Of a DNA stretch of 64,000 bases, positions 44,602-53,637 are shown one piece after another. Both the position numbers and the translations under genes were made by a program. Below the pieces are notes generated by a model, which worked only from the letters and a program-made list of their open reading frames with translations, had not been told where the DNA came from and did no database searches. Origin of the DNA: Mycobacterium paraffinicum (GTDB taxonomy: Bacteria > Actinomycetota > Actinomycetes > Mycobacteriales > Mycobacteriaceae); the NCBI RefSeq assembly GCF_001907675.1, contig NZ_MPNT01000007.1:62001-126000 (forward strand), in the 5' to 3' direction. Position 1 is the first letter of the stretch, and each line of letters opens with the position of its first letter.

Positions 44602-46709
44602 TCGGCGAGCTGGTCGATGGGGGTCCACGCCCCGTCGATGACCTCGGGCGGGCGCTGCGCCTGCAACCGGTCCCGCTCGGCGCGGCGACGTTTGATCCGC
44701 AACCGGGCGTCGCCGGGCATGGCGACCAGCTCGTCACAGGTCAGGTAGTACACGTCGTCGCCGACATCGAACAGGTCCGCCGCGACTCGGCGAGATCCCA
44801 ACTCCCGCAATGTGATTCGAAGCTGATGGGTGTACCGCAGGGTGGCGTCGTGGGCGAGCTCGCGGGAGTCGCGGGCGTTGGTGGTGAGCCGCTGGGCCAG
44901 CGTCGGCGGCGGCGGTTCGGTCGACGCGGCCGCGGCCACGGCGACTTCCCCGGCCGCCCTGAGCAGCATCGTCGGGTCGTCGGCGTACGTCTGGCTGGCC
45001 AGCTCCGCCTCGCCGGGCCCGCGATGGCCGATGCGGGCGATGGCCGCGTCCACGGCGGCCGCGGTGGTGGGAGACAACGCGCGAATGCTGGCGAGGTTGC
45101 CATCCTGGGCCAGCGCGCACAGCGGCGGGTCGGCCCGAAGCACCGCGGCCAGTTGCTCGGTCTCGGCCGCCACCAGGCTGCTCTCCAGGATCATGCCCAC
45201 CCCGGGCACACCCCGTGCCGCCTTGCCGCGCTCCAGCGCCGCCGCGGTGACACCGCTGTCGATCAGCCACAACCCGGTCAGGATCCAGCCCTGGTGGATG
45301 CGGTCCCGCAGCAAGCCGATCCGGGCCTCCAGGCCGGCATCGGGCAGCGACGCCAGCTGCGCCGCGTCGAGGTGTTCGGTTCCGGCGGCGGCGCTGTAGG
45401 CGCGGGTGTCGGACTTGAGATGGCGGAGCAACGCCAGCGACCGGCCCGTGGCGACGGCTTTCGCGACGGACCCGAGCGCCCCGCCCGCGAGCGCGGGCTC
45501 GCCGAACGGCAGCAGGTCGCCCACGTGTGGCCGGCCTAGCAGCGCCTCGCGGGCCACGGCGTCCTGATCCCAGCCGGGCAGCTGTGCGGCGGCGACCATG
45601 TTCACCGACACCCCGACGTAGGGCCGGTGGCCGAACACGGCGATGGCCCGGTTCCCCCACTCGTCGCCGACCACGCCGCCGAGCGCCAGCACGTGGCTCA
45701 GCGCCCGATTCGCCGCGCGCAGCCCGCTCAGCTGGACGTCCAGCGTGATGGGGGTGAGCGGTCCGGGCAGCGCCTCGGCGAGGTTGGCCGCACTGAAGAT
45801 CGGAAAGCGGGGGTCGATCCGATCGTCGAATTCGCCCTCCACGCCCTCGGGCGCCGCGCTGCGCTCCTCGCCGGAGGGGCCGGAGCGCGGGATCACCTCG
45901 ACCGGAATCGCGAGTTGGCGACCGTGGCCGGTGGCACCCGCGGGGGCGATCTGGCGGCCGACCAGACCGCGGGCGGTGTCGGCGACCGCATCGAGCGCCT
46001 GCCAGCCGAACTCGAACGACCAATCCTCTTGCACCCCAGCGATGTCCATAGCCGGGATGAGCTGCGGCCAGCTTCGCACGCGGTTCAACCGGGACCGCGG
46101 GTCCGCGGACCGCAGCATTCGCCACGCGGTGACCACGTTGACGGTGTCCGGCGAGGCGAGGTCCACCACGCCCGTGCGGTCGGTGTTCAGCGACGCCACC
46201 AGGAAGCGCACCAGGTCCTCGACGTGCAGCACCCGCATCGGTTCCGCCGAGACCTTGGTGCGCAGCAGCGTGGCGACGGTGCGGCAGACCATCCAGTCGA
46301 GCTGGCGGCCGACCGGCGGGGCGATGCGCACGACCAGGCTGGGACCCCAACTGGTGGCCACCAGGTCCTCGGCCGGCCCGTACAGCTCGGGCGGGCCGGC
46401 GGCTTGGGACACGAACAGCAGCCGGGCGCCGGCGCGGGCAGCGACGTCGGTCACGTGCGCGAGGCCGTCGATCTCGACGCTGCCGGGGGCGCTGGTGTCG
46501 ACCGGGGCCAGGTGGACCACCGCGTCGGCCTCGCCGGCGAGCTCACGCAGGACGGGGTCGCTCAGCGATGCGCAAACGAATTCGACGTTCGTGTGTAGGC
46601 AGGGATGCGGGCGCTCAGCGATGCCGCTGACCGTGTGCCCGGCAGCGATGAGTTGCCGTGCAACCAGCCGCCCGAGTGCGCCGGTGGCGTCGGTAACCAG
46701 GATCTGCAC
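44598..46709 (-). CDS. Chimeric protein: NAD-binding SDR/epimerase domain plus PEP-synthase-like middle domain
   Basis: 703 residues from GTG 46709, with GGGGGAGGT about 11 bases upstream. Residues 1-250 are an atypical SDR/NmrA domain (ILVTDATGALGRLVARQL; VVHLAPVDTSAP). From about 315 it matches the substrate-binding middle domain of PEP-utilising enzymes such as rifampicin phosphotransferase (FSAANLAEALPGPLTPITL). Neither an ATP-grasp domain nor the phosphohistidine domain is present: the chain stops at VIDGAWTPIDQLAD against the convergent DUF72 gene. M. tuberculosis Rv2047c, as I recall it, is a longer fusion of about 854 residues. This form probably cannot do the full phosphotransfer. 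Confidence 0.85.
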   Translation of the reverse strand: MQILVTDATGALGRLVARQLIAAGHTVSGIAERPHPCLHTNVEFVCASLSDPVLRELAGEADAVVHLAPVDTSAPGSVEIDGLAHVTDVAARAGARLLFVSQAAGPPELYGPAEDLVATSWGPSLVVRIAPPVGRQLDWMVCRTVATLLRTKVSAEPMRVLHVEDLVRFLVASLNTDRTGVVDLASPDTVNVVTAWRMLRSADPRSRLNRVRSWPQLIPAMDIAGVQEDWSFEFGWQALDAVADTARGLVGRQIAPAGATGHGRQLAIPVEVIPRSGPSGEERSAAPEGVEGEFDDRIDPRFPIFSAANLAEALPGPLTPITLDVQLSGLRAANRALSHVLALGGVVGDEWGNRAIAVFGHRPYVGVSVNMVAAAQLPGWDQDAVAREALLGRPHVGDLLPFGEPALAGGALGSVAKAVATGRSLALLRHLKSDTRAYSAAAGTEHLDAAQLASLPDAGLEARIGLLRDRIHQGWILTGLWLIDSGVTAAALERGKAARGVPGVGMILESSLVAAETEQLAAVLRADPPLCALAQDGNLASIRALSPTTAAAVDAAIARIGHRGPGEAELASQTYADDPTMLLRAAGEVAVAAAASTEPPPPTLAQRLTTNARDSRELAHDATLRYTHQLRITLRELGSRRVAADLFDVGDDVYYLTCDELVAMPGDARLRIKRRRAERDRLQAQRPPEVIDGAWTPIDQLAD

Positions 46710-46819
46710 CTGGGCTCACCTCCCCCGACCTCAAACTAAACAATAGGCAGACGGCATCACCTATGCGACCGTTACTGAGCAAACGCCAACCTGCGCCGGC
46801 GAGGACCGCTTTCGGGCGG

Positions 46820-48307
46820 TTATTGCACCGCGGCACTGCCGTCGGCGGAGACGGCAACCTTGGCGCCGCCGATGTCTTCCTGCACGGTGGCCTGCGCCGC
46901 GGCGCTGTCGGTGATCACCGCCAGGGTCCGCGAGCCGTCGGGCGTGCGCACGGCCAGGAAGGCCTTTTCCGGTCGTCCCTCGCGGTCGAACGGCGTCGTC
47001 CACGCCTCCACCGTGCCGACGCCTTCCCATTCCACCAGGCCGGCACGGGTGGGCTCGCGGTCGACCGCCGGTTGCGCGTCGTCCCACCGGAATTCGGCGG
47101 GCGGCGGCTCGGTGCCGTACACGCCGAAGCTGTGCTTGGTCAGGTAGCCGCCGTTGGCGGTGATCAGTCCGCGACGCCCGGGGTTGGCCGCCAGCAACTC
47201 CGCCATGGTGGCGATGGAGTGCATCACATAGTTGCTCCACGGGCCGCCCGCGAACGTCAGCCCGCCGGTGACGGTGAGCGGGCGGGTGGGGTCGTCGACC
47301 GGCAGCCCGAGTTCGGCCGCGGCGACCTGGACGGCCGACGGGAAGCAGGAGTACAGGTCCACGTAGTCGACGTCGTCGATGCCCAGCCCCGCGAGCTCCA
47401 GCGCCCGGCCGCCGGCGATCCGGATGGCCGGCGAGCGATGCAGCTCGTCACGCTCGGCGATGGCCGAGGTGTCGTGCGCGTCGGTGCCCGCCTGCGGGTA
47501 GATCCAGCGGTCCGCGGGGACCCGCAGTCGCCTGGCCTGCTCCACCGAGGTCAAGACGAGCGCGGCGCCCTGGTCGACCATGTTGTTGGAGTTCATCAGC
47601 TTGGTGTAGGGCCAGCTGATCATCCGGTTCTGCGGACCGGGCTCGCAGATCTGCGCGGCGGTCACCGGCTTGCGGATCCAGGCGTGCGGATTGTCGACGG
47701 CGACGGCGTTGAAGCGGGCCCACAGTTCGCCGATGCGCCTGCGGTGGTGCTCGACGGACTCGCCGTTCGCGATCCGCAACGCCTGCTCGAAGAGCGGGTA
47801 GACGTAGGCCGGCCGGTCCAGCCGGATCCTGATCTCCGCGTCGCCGGCCATCGGGACGTCGTCGCCGCTGACCTCGGCCATCGGGACGGAATTGTCCTGA
47901 ACGGTCCACTCGAGCTTGCCGCCCCTGGCCCGCAGCCCCCGACGGGTGCGCCAGGTCTCGGCGCCGGCGAGCAGCACCACCTGGGCCCGGCCCCGCTGGA
48001 TGTCCAGGCAGGCCTGGTTGACCAGCGACTGCGGCACGTTGCCGCCGACCGGGCTGTACAGGGTGGTGAAGTCGCTCGCGCCGATCCGCTGCCCGAGCAG
48101 CAGTCCGGGGTCGCGGTACTGCGCCGAGAGGATGTTCACCACGCGGATGGAATCCACTGCCTCGATCACCCGCGCATCGGCGGCCTGCCGGGCGGCGGCC
48201 GCCATCAGGTCCATCGGTTCCACGGACCGCTTGTCCGGGTCGATCTCGTCACGGTGGTTGACCTGGCCGTAGCCGATCAGCACCGGTGTCCTGGGGTCGA
48301 CGGTCAT
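46820..48307 (-). CDS. Thiolase-like acetyl-CoA acetyltransferase family protein
   Basis: 495 residues from ATG 48307. Thiolase-superfamily fold with NVPQSLVNQACLDIQRGRAQVVLLAGAE in the N-terminal half and VDLYSCFPSAVQVAAAELG and ANGGYLTKHSFGVYGTEPP in the C-terminal half. It matches M. tuberculosis Rv1867 in length and in being next to the type III CoA-transferase gene. The usual reactive cysteine region differs from degradative thiolases, so the reaction is uncertain. It is in the same direction as, and 59 bases downstream of, the CoA-transferase. Confidence 0.88.
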   Translation of the reverse strand: MTVDPRTPVLIGYGQVNHRDEIDPDKRSVEPMDLMAAAARQAADARVIEAVDSIRVVNILSAQYRDPGLLLGQRIGASDFTTLYSPVGGNVPQSLVNQACLDIQRGRAQVVLLAGAETWRTRRGLRARGGKLEWTVQDNSVPMAEVSGDDVPMAGDAEIRIRLDRPAYVYPLFEQALRIANGESVEHHRRRIGELWARFNAVAVDNPHAWIRKPVTAAQICEPGPQNRMISWPYTKLMNSNNMVDQGAALVLTSVEQARRLRVPADRWIYPQAGTDAHDTSAIAERDELHRSPAIRIAGGRALELAGLGIDDVDYVDLYSCFPSAVQVAAAELGLPVDDPTRPLTVTGGLTFAGGPWSNYVMHSIATMAELLAANPGRRGLITANGGYLTKHSFGVYGTEPPPAEFRWDDAQPAVDREPTRAGLVEWEGVGTVEAWTTPFDREGRPEKAFLAVRTPDGSRTLAVITDSAAAQATVQEDIGGAKVAVSADGSAAVQ

Positions 48308-48366
48308 GGGACGAACCTAGCGGGGCTATCGATCCGTTTGGTCGCGTGGGGCGCGTTCGCAGCGCG

Positions 48367-50760
48367 TCAGGGCGGCCCGAACAGCACGCCCTCGGCGATC
48401 AGCCGGTCGATCTCCTGCGGGCTCATGCCGAGCACCCGTCGGCAGACGTCGACGGTGTCCTGGCCCGGCACGGGCGCCGGGCGCTGCGGGGCCGGCGGGA
48501 TGTGCTGGAACGGCGCCGGGCCGGTCTCCGCGGGCAGCGGACGTTCGACGAGGGGATGCAGCATCTCGGCATAGAGTTTCCGCTCGATCAGCTGCGGGTC
48601 CTCCAGAACGTCGGGCGGCCGGTTCATCGGCCCGGCCGCGACCCCCGAGGACTGCAGCAGTTGGGCGGCCCGCATCGGGGTGCGCGTCCGGGTCCAGGCC
48701 GACACCAATTCGACCAGCTCGGCCCGGTTCTCCAGCCGCGCCTCGCCGGTGGCGAAGCGCGGGTCGTCGGCCCACTCCGGGTGATGGAAAACGCCAGCAG
48801 CGCAACGCCATTCCTCGTCGGAGCCGATCGAGATCGCGCACCATTCGTCGTCGCCGGCACACGGATAGACGGCATGCAGGCTGGTGTCGGCGGAGATTCG
48901 CGGCACGCCCGCGGCCAGCGCGGCCTGCGCGACGTACAGCGTGTCGAGTTGATTGACGACGGCCTCGGCCTGCGAGATGTGCACGTGCGACCCGCCGCCC
49001 GAGCGATGGCGGTGGATCAGCGCCGCCAGCGCCGCGATCGCGGTGATCCGTCCGACCACATGGTCCGGGAAGATCGTGGTCGCATCGTAGAAGTGGTGCC
49101 GGGCGGCGCCATCGTGTGCCTCCGGGTCGTCGGCCGTCCACAGCCGGGTCACGCCGGTGGCCGCGCGAACCAGGGGGCCGTAGCCCATCCGTGTGCTCCA
49201 CGGACCGCGATCGCCGTACGCGCTGCTCTCGGCGAGCACGATGCGCGGATTGATCGCACGCAGGTTGTCGTAGGAAAAGCTAAGTGCGGTAAGCGTTCCC
49301 GGCTTGAAGTTGGCGAAGACAGCGTCGGACTCCGCGACGAGCCGAGTGAAGATCTCCTTGCCGGCGGCGCTGCGCAGGTCCAGGCCCATCGCCAGGTGGT
49401 TGCGGTGCGTCCAGGCGAACGACTCGCTCATGGCGTCGCCGACGCGCGCCTGCCGCAGCCCGTCGGGGTACTCGGCGCTTTCGATCTTGATGACCTCGGC
49501 GCCCAGGTCGCCGAACAGGCGGCTCAGTTCGCCGCCGGCCACGATGATGCCCAGATCCAGGATGCGCACGCCGGCAAACGGATAGTCGCCGATGCGGCCC
49601 GACGGTGACTGCACCACCGCGGGATTTCCGCGCCAGCCCGGTCCGTCCTGCCCCGCCGCCGGGGCCGGGCTGCGGAACCCCGCGTGGTGGCCGTCGACGA
49701 CGAAATAGCCGGTCGGCACGCGAGTGCGCACCCCCGGAACCAGCTCCGCCTCGGTGACTGCGCCCACCGCTTGGAAATGCTCGGAATCCATCACCCACGA
49801 CGGCGTCAGCACGGCGGCGATCGGAACGCCGTGGGCCTGTCCCGCCGTCACCAGATCCTTCATGGTCTGTCCGGCGAACAGCGCCTGGACCAACTCGCTG
49901 ATCTGAGGCCACGCGGCGAAGCGCGCGCCGATCACGTCATACTTGGGGTCTTGGAAGTCGGCGGGCTCCCCCAGCCAGCGCCGCAGGCCCCGCCACTGGC
50001 GCGGCGCCATCACGCACAGCCGGACGTAGCCGTCCTGGCAGGGGTAGATCGGGTAGGCGTCCTGGTTCTTCGGGCGTCCCCGCCACTGTCCGGTGTGGCG
50101 GATGCCGGCGGCGACCTGCCCGTGCGCGCCGAACGCCGGATCGAGCGCCATGACCACGGCGTCGAACCGCGAAAAGTCAATGAATTCACCTGTGCCGCAA
50201 CGTAATCGGTTGTAATAGGCGACGAGGGCCGCCCAGGCCGCCTGGACGGCGGCGGTGGACGACGCGATCCCGTCCGGCGGCAACACGGGGGTGCCGGTGG
50301 TGGGCCCGGATCGCGACAGTGAGCCGGACATCGCGTAGAACACCGGATCGGTGGCCCGCCACAACGATCGGGGCCCGGTCGCTCCGAAGTCGGTGATCGA
50401 CAAAACCACCAGATGCGGGTGCTGGGCGGCCAGTTCCTCGACCGACGTCCCGAAGATCGGGGCCTCCCCGTAGAAGCCGTCGTCCACGACGATGTCGGCC
50501 TGCGCGGCGAGGTCGAGGAAGGCGCCGCAGGCGTCCTCGTCGAACGGGTCCAGCACCACGCTGCGCTTGTTGGCGTTGTGCACGGCGAAGGGAATGCTCG
50601 CACCGGCGATCGTCGGCGGCGCATCGCGCGCCGGGCTTCCGGTCGGGGGTTCGACCTTGAGCACGTCCGCGCCCAGGTCGGCGAACAGGCGGGTCACCGC
50701 GTCGCCGTTGCCGCTCGACAAGTCGAGGACGCGCACGGCGTCGAGGAACCCGTCGGACAT
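48367..50760 (-). CDS. Fused double-domain type III CoA-transferase (CaiB/BaiF)
   Basis: 797 residues from ATG 50760, with two CaiB/BaiF domains. Domain 1: VRVLDLSSGNGDAVTRLFADLGADVLKVEPPTG at the start. Domain 2 begins near residue 415: FAGVRILDLGIIVAGGELSRLFGDLGAEVIKIES, with FANFKPG and the catalytic-site region following. Type III transferases move CoA between carboxylic acids. It is the counterpart of Rv1866. The two genes probably activate and process a short or branched acid; the substrate is not known. Confidence 0.92.
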   Translation of the reverse strand: MSDGFLDAVRVLDLSSGNGDAVTRLFADLGADVLKVEPPTGSPARDAPPTIAGASIPFAVHNANKRSVVLDPFDEDACGAFLDLAAQADIVVDDGFYGEAPIFGTSVEELAAQHPHLVVLSITDFGATGPRSLWRATDPVFYAMSGSLSRSGPTTGTPVLPPDGIASSTAAVQAAWAALVAYYNRLRCGTGEFIDFSRFDAVVMALDPAFGAHGQVAAGIRHTGQWRGRPKNQDAYPIYPCQDGYVRLCVMAPRQWRGLRRWLGEPADFQDPKYDVIGARFAAWPQISELVQALFAGQTMKDLVTAGQAHGVPIAAVLTPSWVMDSEHFQAVGAVTEAELVPGVRTRVPTGYFVVDGHHAGFRSPAPAAGQDGPGWRGNPAVVQSPSGRIGDYPFAGVRILDLGIIVAGGELSRLFGDLGAEVIKIESAEYPDGLRQARVGDAMSESFAWTHRNHLAMGLDLRSAAGKEIFTRLVAESDAVFANFKPGTLTALSFSYDNLRAINPRIVLAESSAYGDRGPWSTRMGYGPLVRAATGVTRLWTADDPEAHDGAARHHFYDATTIFPDHVVGRITAIAALAALIHRHRSGGGSHVHISQAEAVVNQLDTLYVAQAALAAGVPRISADTSLHAVYPCAGDDEWCAISIGSDEEWRCAAGVFHHPEWADDPRFATGEARLENRAELVELVSAWTRTRTPMRAAQLLQSSGVAAGPMNRPPDVLEDPQLIERKLYAEMLHPLVERPLPAETGPAPFQHIPPAPQRPAPVPGQDTVDVCRRVLGMSPQEIDRLIAEGVLFGPP

Positions 50761-50918
50761 CAGCACACCGTACCCGCACGTGCCGGATCCGGCCCGGCCC
50801 GGCGTTGCGCCAAAAAGCCAACTGGGCAAGCTGATTGGGTGGGCGCGTCCGCCGTCGGCTATCGTCACAGGCCGATCGGCGAGGCCATGGGCGAAACGAT
50901 CCGACGGAGGCATCCACT

Positions 50919-51833
50919 ATGAGCGCGCACCTGACCTACATCGAGGCCGTGGTGGTCGGGGCGTTCCAGGGCGTCACCGAGCTGTTCCCGGTGTCCAGCC
51001 TCGGGCACGCCGTCTTGGTGCCCGCGGTGGTCGGCGGTCGATGGGCCCGGGATCTGAGCGTCTCCGCCCCCGAATCGCCCTACCTCGCCTTCATCGTCGG
51101 ACTGCACGTGGCCACCGCGGCCGCGTTGCTGGTGTTCTTCTGGCGCGACTGGCTGCGCATCGCGACCGGATTCGTGTCGTCGCTGCGGTATCGACGCATC
51201 CGGACCCCCGACGAGCGGCTGGCCTGGCTCATTGTGGGCGCCACCATCCCGGTGGGTCTGGCGGGGCTGGCCCTGGAGCGAACGTTCCGCACCACCCTCG
51301 GCAAGCCCATCCCGGCCGCGATCTTTCTCTTGCTCAACGGCGTCGCCCTCTACGCGGGCGAGGTGCTGCGCCGACGCGTCTCCCCCGCGCCCGACGATCA
51401 GACCGGTGGGCAAGAGCCCGCGCACACCGGCGAGGCCGTCGACAACCGCCTGGCTCAACTCCCCTTGCCCCGCGGCATGCTGATCGGCGCCGCGCAAATC
51501 CTGGCCCTGCTGCCCGGCATCAGCCGCTCCGGCATCACCATGGTGGCCGGCCTGTGGCGCGGGTTGTCGCACGAGGACGCCGCGCGGTTCTCCTTTTTGT
51601 TGGCGACGCCGATCATCCTGGCAGCCGGGGTCTACAAGATCCCGGAACTGTTCGGGCCGCGCGCGGCCGGGATCGGCGGCCAGGTGCTCGCCGGCAGCGT
51701 CGCCTCATTCGTGTGCGCGTACCTCGCCGTGCGGTTCCTCACACGCTACTTCCAGACCCGCACCCTCACGCCGTTCGCCATTTACTGCGCGCTGGCCGGT
51801 GGCGCCAGCCTGGTGTGGCTCGCCGTCGGGTGA
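50919..51833 (+). CDS. uppP: Undecaprenyl-diphosphatase UppP (BacA)
   Basis: 304 residues from ATG 50919, with CGGAGG about 7 bases upstream. An integral membrane protein with about eight helices; signatures are GAFQGVTELFPVSSLGHAVLVP and LPGISRSGITM. It removes a phosphate from undecaprenyl-PP (decaprenyl-PP in mycobacteria) to recycle the lipid carrier of cell-wall building and gives bacitracin resistance. The cytoplasmic loop (SPAPDDQTGGQEPAHTGEA) is longer than usual. Diverges from the CoA-transferase. Confidence 0.94.
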   Translation: MSAHLTYIEAVVVGAFQGVTELFPVSSLGHAVLVPAVVGGRWARDLSVSAPESPYLAFIVGLHVATAAALLVFFWRDWLRIATGFVSSLRYRRIRTPDERLAWLIVGATIPVGLAGLALERTFRTTLGKPIPAAIFLLLNGVALYAGEVLRRRVSPAPDDQTGGQEPAHTGEAVDNRLAQLPLPRGMLIGAAQILALLPGISRSGITMVAGLWRGLSHEDAARFSFLLATPIILAAGVYKIPELFGPRAAGIGGQVLAGSVASFVCAYLAVRFLTRYFQTRTLTPFAIYCALAGGASLVWLAVG

Positions 51834-51968
51834 CGCATACACGATTTCGGTGACCGGGCTTCACCCAAACGGCAACTGCTGGCTGTCGATTCGCGCAAGG
51901 ACATGGGCGGGCGGCGTGGCGTAGCGCACCCGCGACGGAGCAAATGCGGGGCGTCTCAACCACAGACG

Positions 51969-52478
51969 CTACACCGGCTCTAGCCGATAGCGCACCAGTC
52001 GCGCCGTTTGATTACCGAAATGCCTTGTGCGGCATGCCCCGTCGGGGCGCCAGCCACCCCGTTCGTAGAACCGCCGGGCGCGGGTGTTCGCGTCCAACAC
52101 CCACAACACGGCGTCGGTCACGCCGACCGCCCGCATCCGCGCACGGGCCGCCGCCAGCAGCAGGGTGCCCACGCCCGCGCCCACATGTGCCGGGTCGACG
52201 TAAAGGGCCATCAGCTCACCGGAATTCGGCAACTCACCGTCGCGACACAGACCCGCGGTGGCGAAGCCGCGAATCGCGGGGCCCTCGACGGCGACCAGGG
52301 TGGACGGCACCCGCAACCCCACGCGGCCAAAGGTGTACCGGTCGACCACCGCCTCCGGGGTCAGGTTGTCCAGATAGTCCGGGGCGATCAGACCGCGGTA
52401 CGCCGACTGCCACGACCGCACGTGCAGGCGGGCCACCTCGTCGGCGTCAGCCGCGACCGCCGCCCGCACCTCGGTCAT
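51969..52478 (-). CDS. GNAT family N-acetyltransferase
   Basis: 169 residues from ATG 52478; a GTG at 52493 would add five. GNAT fold: EVARLHVRSWQSAYRGLIAPDYLD (motif C/D), GELMALYVDPAHVGAGVGTLLLAAA with the acetyl-CoA site VDPAHVGAGVG (motif A), and LWVLDANTRARRFYERGGW (motif B). The acceptor is unknown; proteins with this layout often act on small amines or protein N-termini. It is convergent with uppP. Confidence 0.9.
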   Translation of the reverse strand: MTEVRAAVAADADEVARLHVRSWQSAYRGLIAPDYLDNLTPEAVVDRYTFGRVGLRVPSTLVAVEGPAIRGFATAGLCRDGELPNSGELMALYVDPAHVGAGVGTLLLAAARARMRAVGVTDAVLWVLDANTRARRFYERGGWRPDGACRTRHFGNQTARLVRYRLEPV

Positions 52479-52576
52479 CGTTGCAGTATCCACGGTTGTT
52501 GCGCAGGCCGACGCCGAGTGCTGTGCTTACCAGGTTGCCCTGTTGACACCCGTCAAGAATCCGGAGGGTAGGGAGA

Positions 52577-53425
52577 ATGGCAGACACGGCATCCGTCGGG
52601 CGCAAGGTCCGCGGCAAGGTCATCGTGATCACCGGTGGCGCGCGGGGAATCGGGCTGGCCACCGCGACCGCCTTGCACAACCTGGGCGCCAAGGTGGCGA
52701 TCGGGGACGTCGACGAGGTCCGGGTGAAGGAATCCGGCGCCGCGCTCGGCCTGGATGTGTACGGCAAACTCGACGTCACCGACCCGCATTCGTTCTCGGA
52801 CTTCCTGGACGAGGTCGAGCGCCAGCTCGGCCCGATCGACGTGCTGGTCAACAACGCCGGCATCATGCCGCTCGGCCGGATCGTCGACGAGCCGGACGCC
52901 GTCACGCGGCGCGTCCTGGACATCAACGTCTACGGCGTGATCCTGGGCAGCAAGCTGGCGGCCCAGCGCATGGTGCCCCGCGGATCCGGTCACGTCATCA
53001 ACATCGCCTCGCTCGCAGGGGAGACGTACATCGCCGGGGCGGCCACCTACTGCGCCAGCAAGCACGCGGTCATCGGCTTCACCGACGCCGCGCGGATCGA
53101 ATACCGCCGGGCGGGCGTGAAATTCTCGGTCGTCATGCCGACATTCGTGAACACCGAGCTGATCGCCGGCACCTCCGGAGCCAAGGGCATCAAGAACGCC
53201 GAGCCGGCCGACATCGCCGAGGCGATCGTCAACCTGGTGGCGCATCCCAGGCCGCGAGTGCGGGTCACGAAGACGGCCGGGGCGATCATCGCGTCGCAGA
53301 AGTTCCTGCCGCGCGCGCTGTCCGAGGGGCTCAACCGCGCGCTCGGCGGCGAGCACGTCTTCACCGACCACGTCGACGCCGAGCAGCGCAGGGCCTACGA
53401 GTCGCGGGCCCGCGGCGAGGAGTAG
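52577..53425 (+). CDS. Short-chain dehydrogenase/reductase
   Basis: 282 residues from ATG 52577. Cofactor motif ITGGARGIGLA at residue 17, GDVDEVR, NNAGIMP, NIASLAGETYIAG with Ser, and YCASKHAVIG with Tyr-x3-Lys. The counterpart is M. tuberculosis Rv1865c. It is an NAD-type SDR; the substrate is not known. A good ribosome site GGAGGG lies upstream. Its stop codon is inside the first unit of the 55-base tandem repeat. Confidence 0.92.
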   Translation: MADTASVGRKVRGKVIVITGGARGIGLATATALHNLGAKVAIGDVDEVRVKESGAALGLDVYGKLDVTDPHSFSDFLDEVERQLGPIDVLVNNAGIMPLGRIVDEPDAVTRRVLDINVYGVILGSKLAAQRMVPRGSGHVINIASLAGETYIAGAATYCASKHAVIGFTDAARIEYRRAGVKFSVVMPTFVNTELIAGTSGAKGIKNAEPADIAEAIVNLVAHPRPRVRVTKTAGAIIASQKFLPRALSEGLNRALGGEHVFTDHVDAEQRRAYESRARGEE

Positions 53426-53595
53426 TCGGCGATCGCGAGTGCGGCGGAGCCGGGCGATGCGGGTCGCCGCCATCGGGTAGTCGGCGATCGCGAGTGCGGC
53501 GGAGCCGGGCGAAGCGGGTCGCCGCCATCGGGTAGTCGGCGATCGCGAGTGCGGCGGAGCCGGGCGATGCGGGTCGCCGCCATCGGGTAGTCGGC
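53422..53595 (+). repeat. MIRU-like tandem repeat, 3 x 55 bases plus a 9-base partial unit
   Basis: Units begin at 53422, 53477 and 53532, with the partial fourth at 53587. Units 1 and 3 match and unit 2 differs by one base (GAAGCGGG for GATGCGGG). The repeat runs from the stop codon of the short-chain dehydrogenase (TAG at 53423-53425) towards the phosphoketolase start, the position typical of mycobacterial MIRU-VNTR elements. It is a likely typing locus with variable copy number. Confidence 0.93.
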
Positions 53596-53637
53596 CGCGT
53601 CGGGCGCCGTTCACCGCAAGCGCGGACAATCGGCGGA

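Noticed and set aside
46763..48574. 603-codon plus-strand frame opposite the thiolase-like gene
   Set aside because: Runs across the end of one real gene and the start of another with no recognisable protein; compositional shadow.
53422..53595. CRISPR array
   Set aside because: The repeats are directly tandem without unique spacers and no cas genes are near; it fits a MIRU-VNTR.
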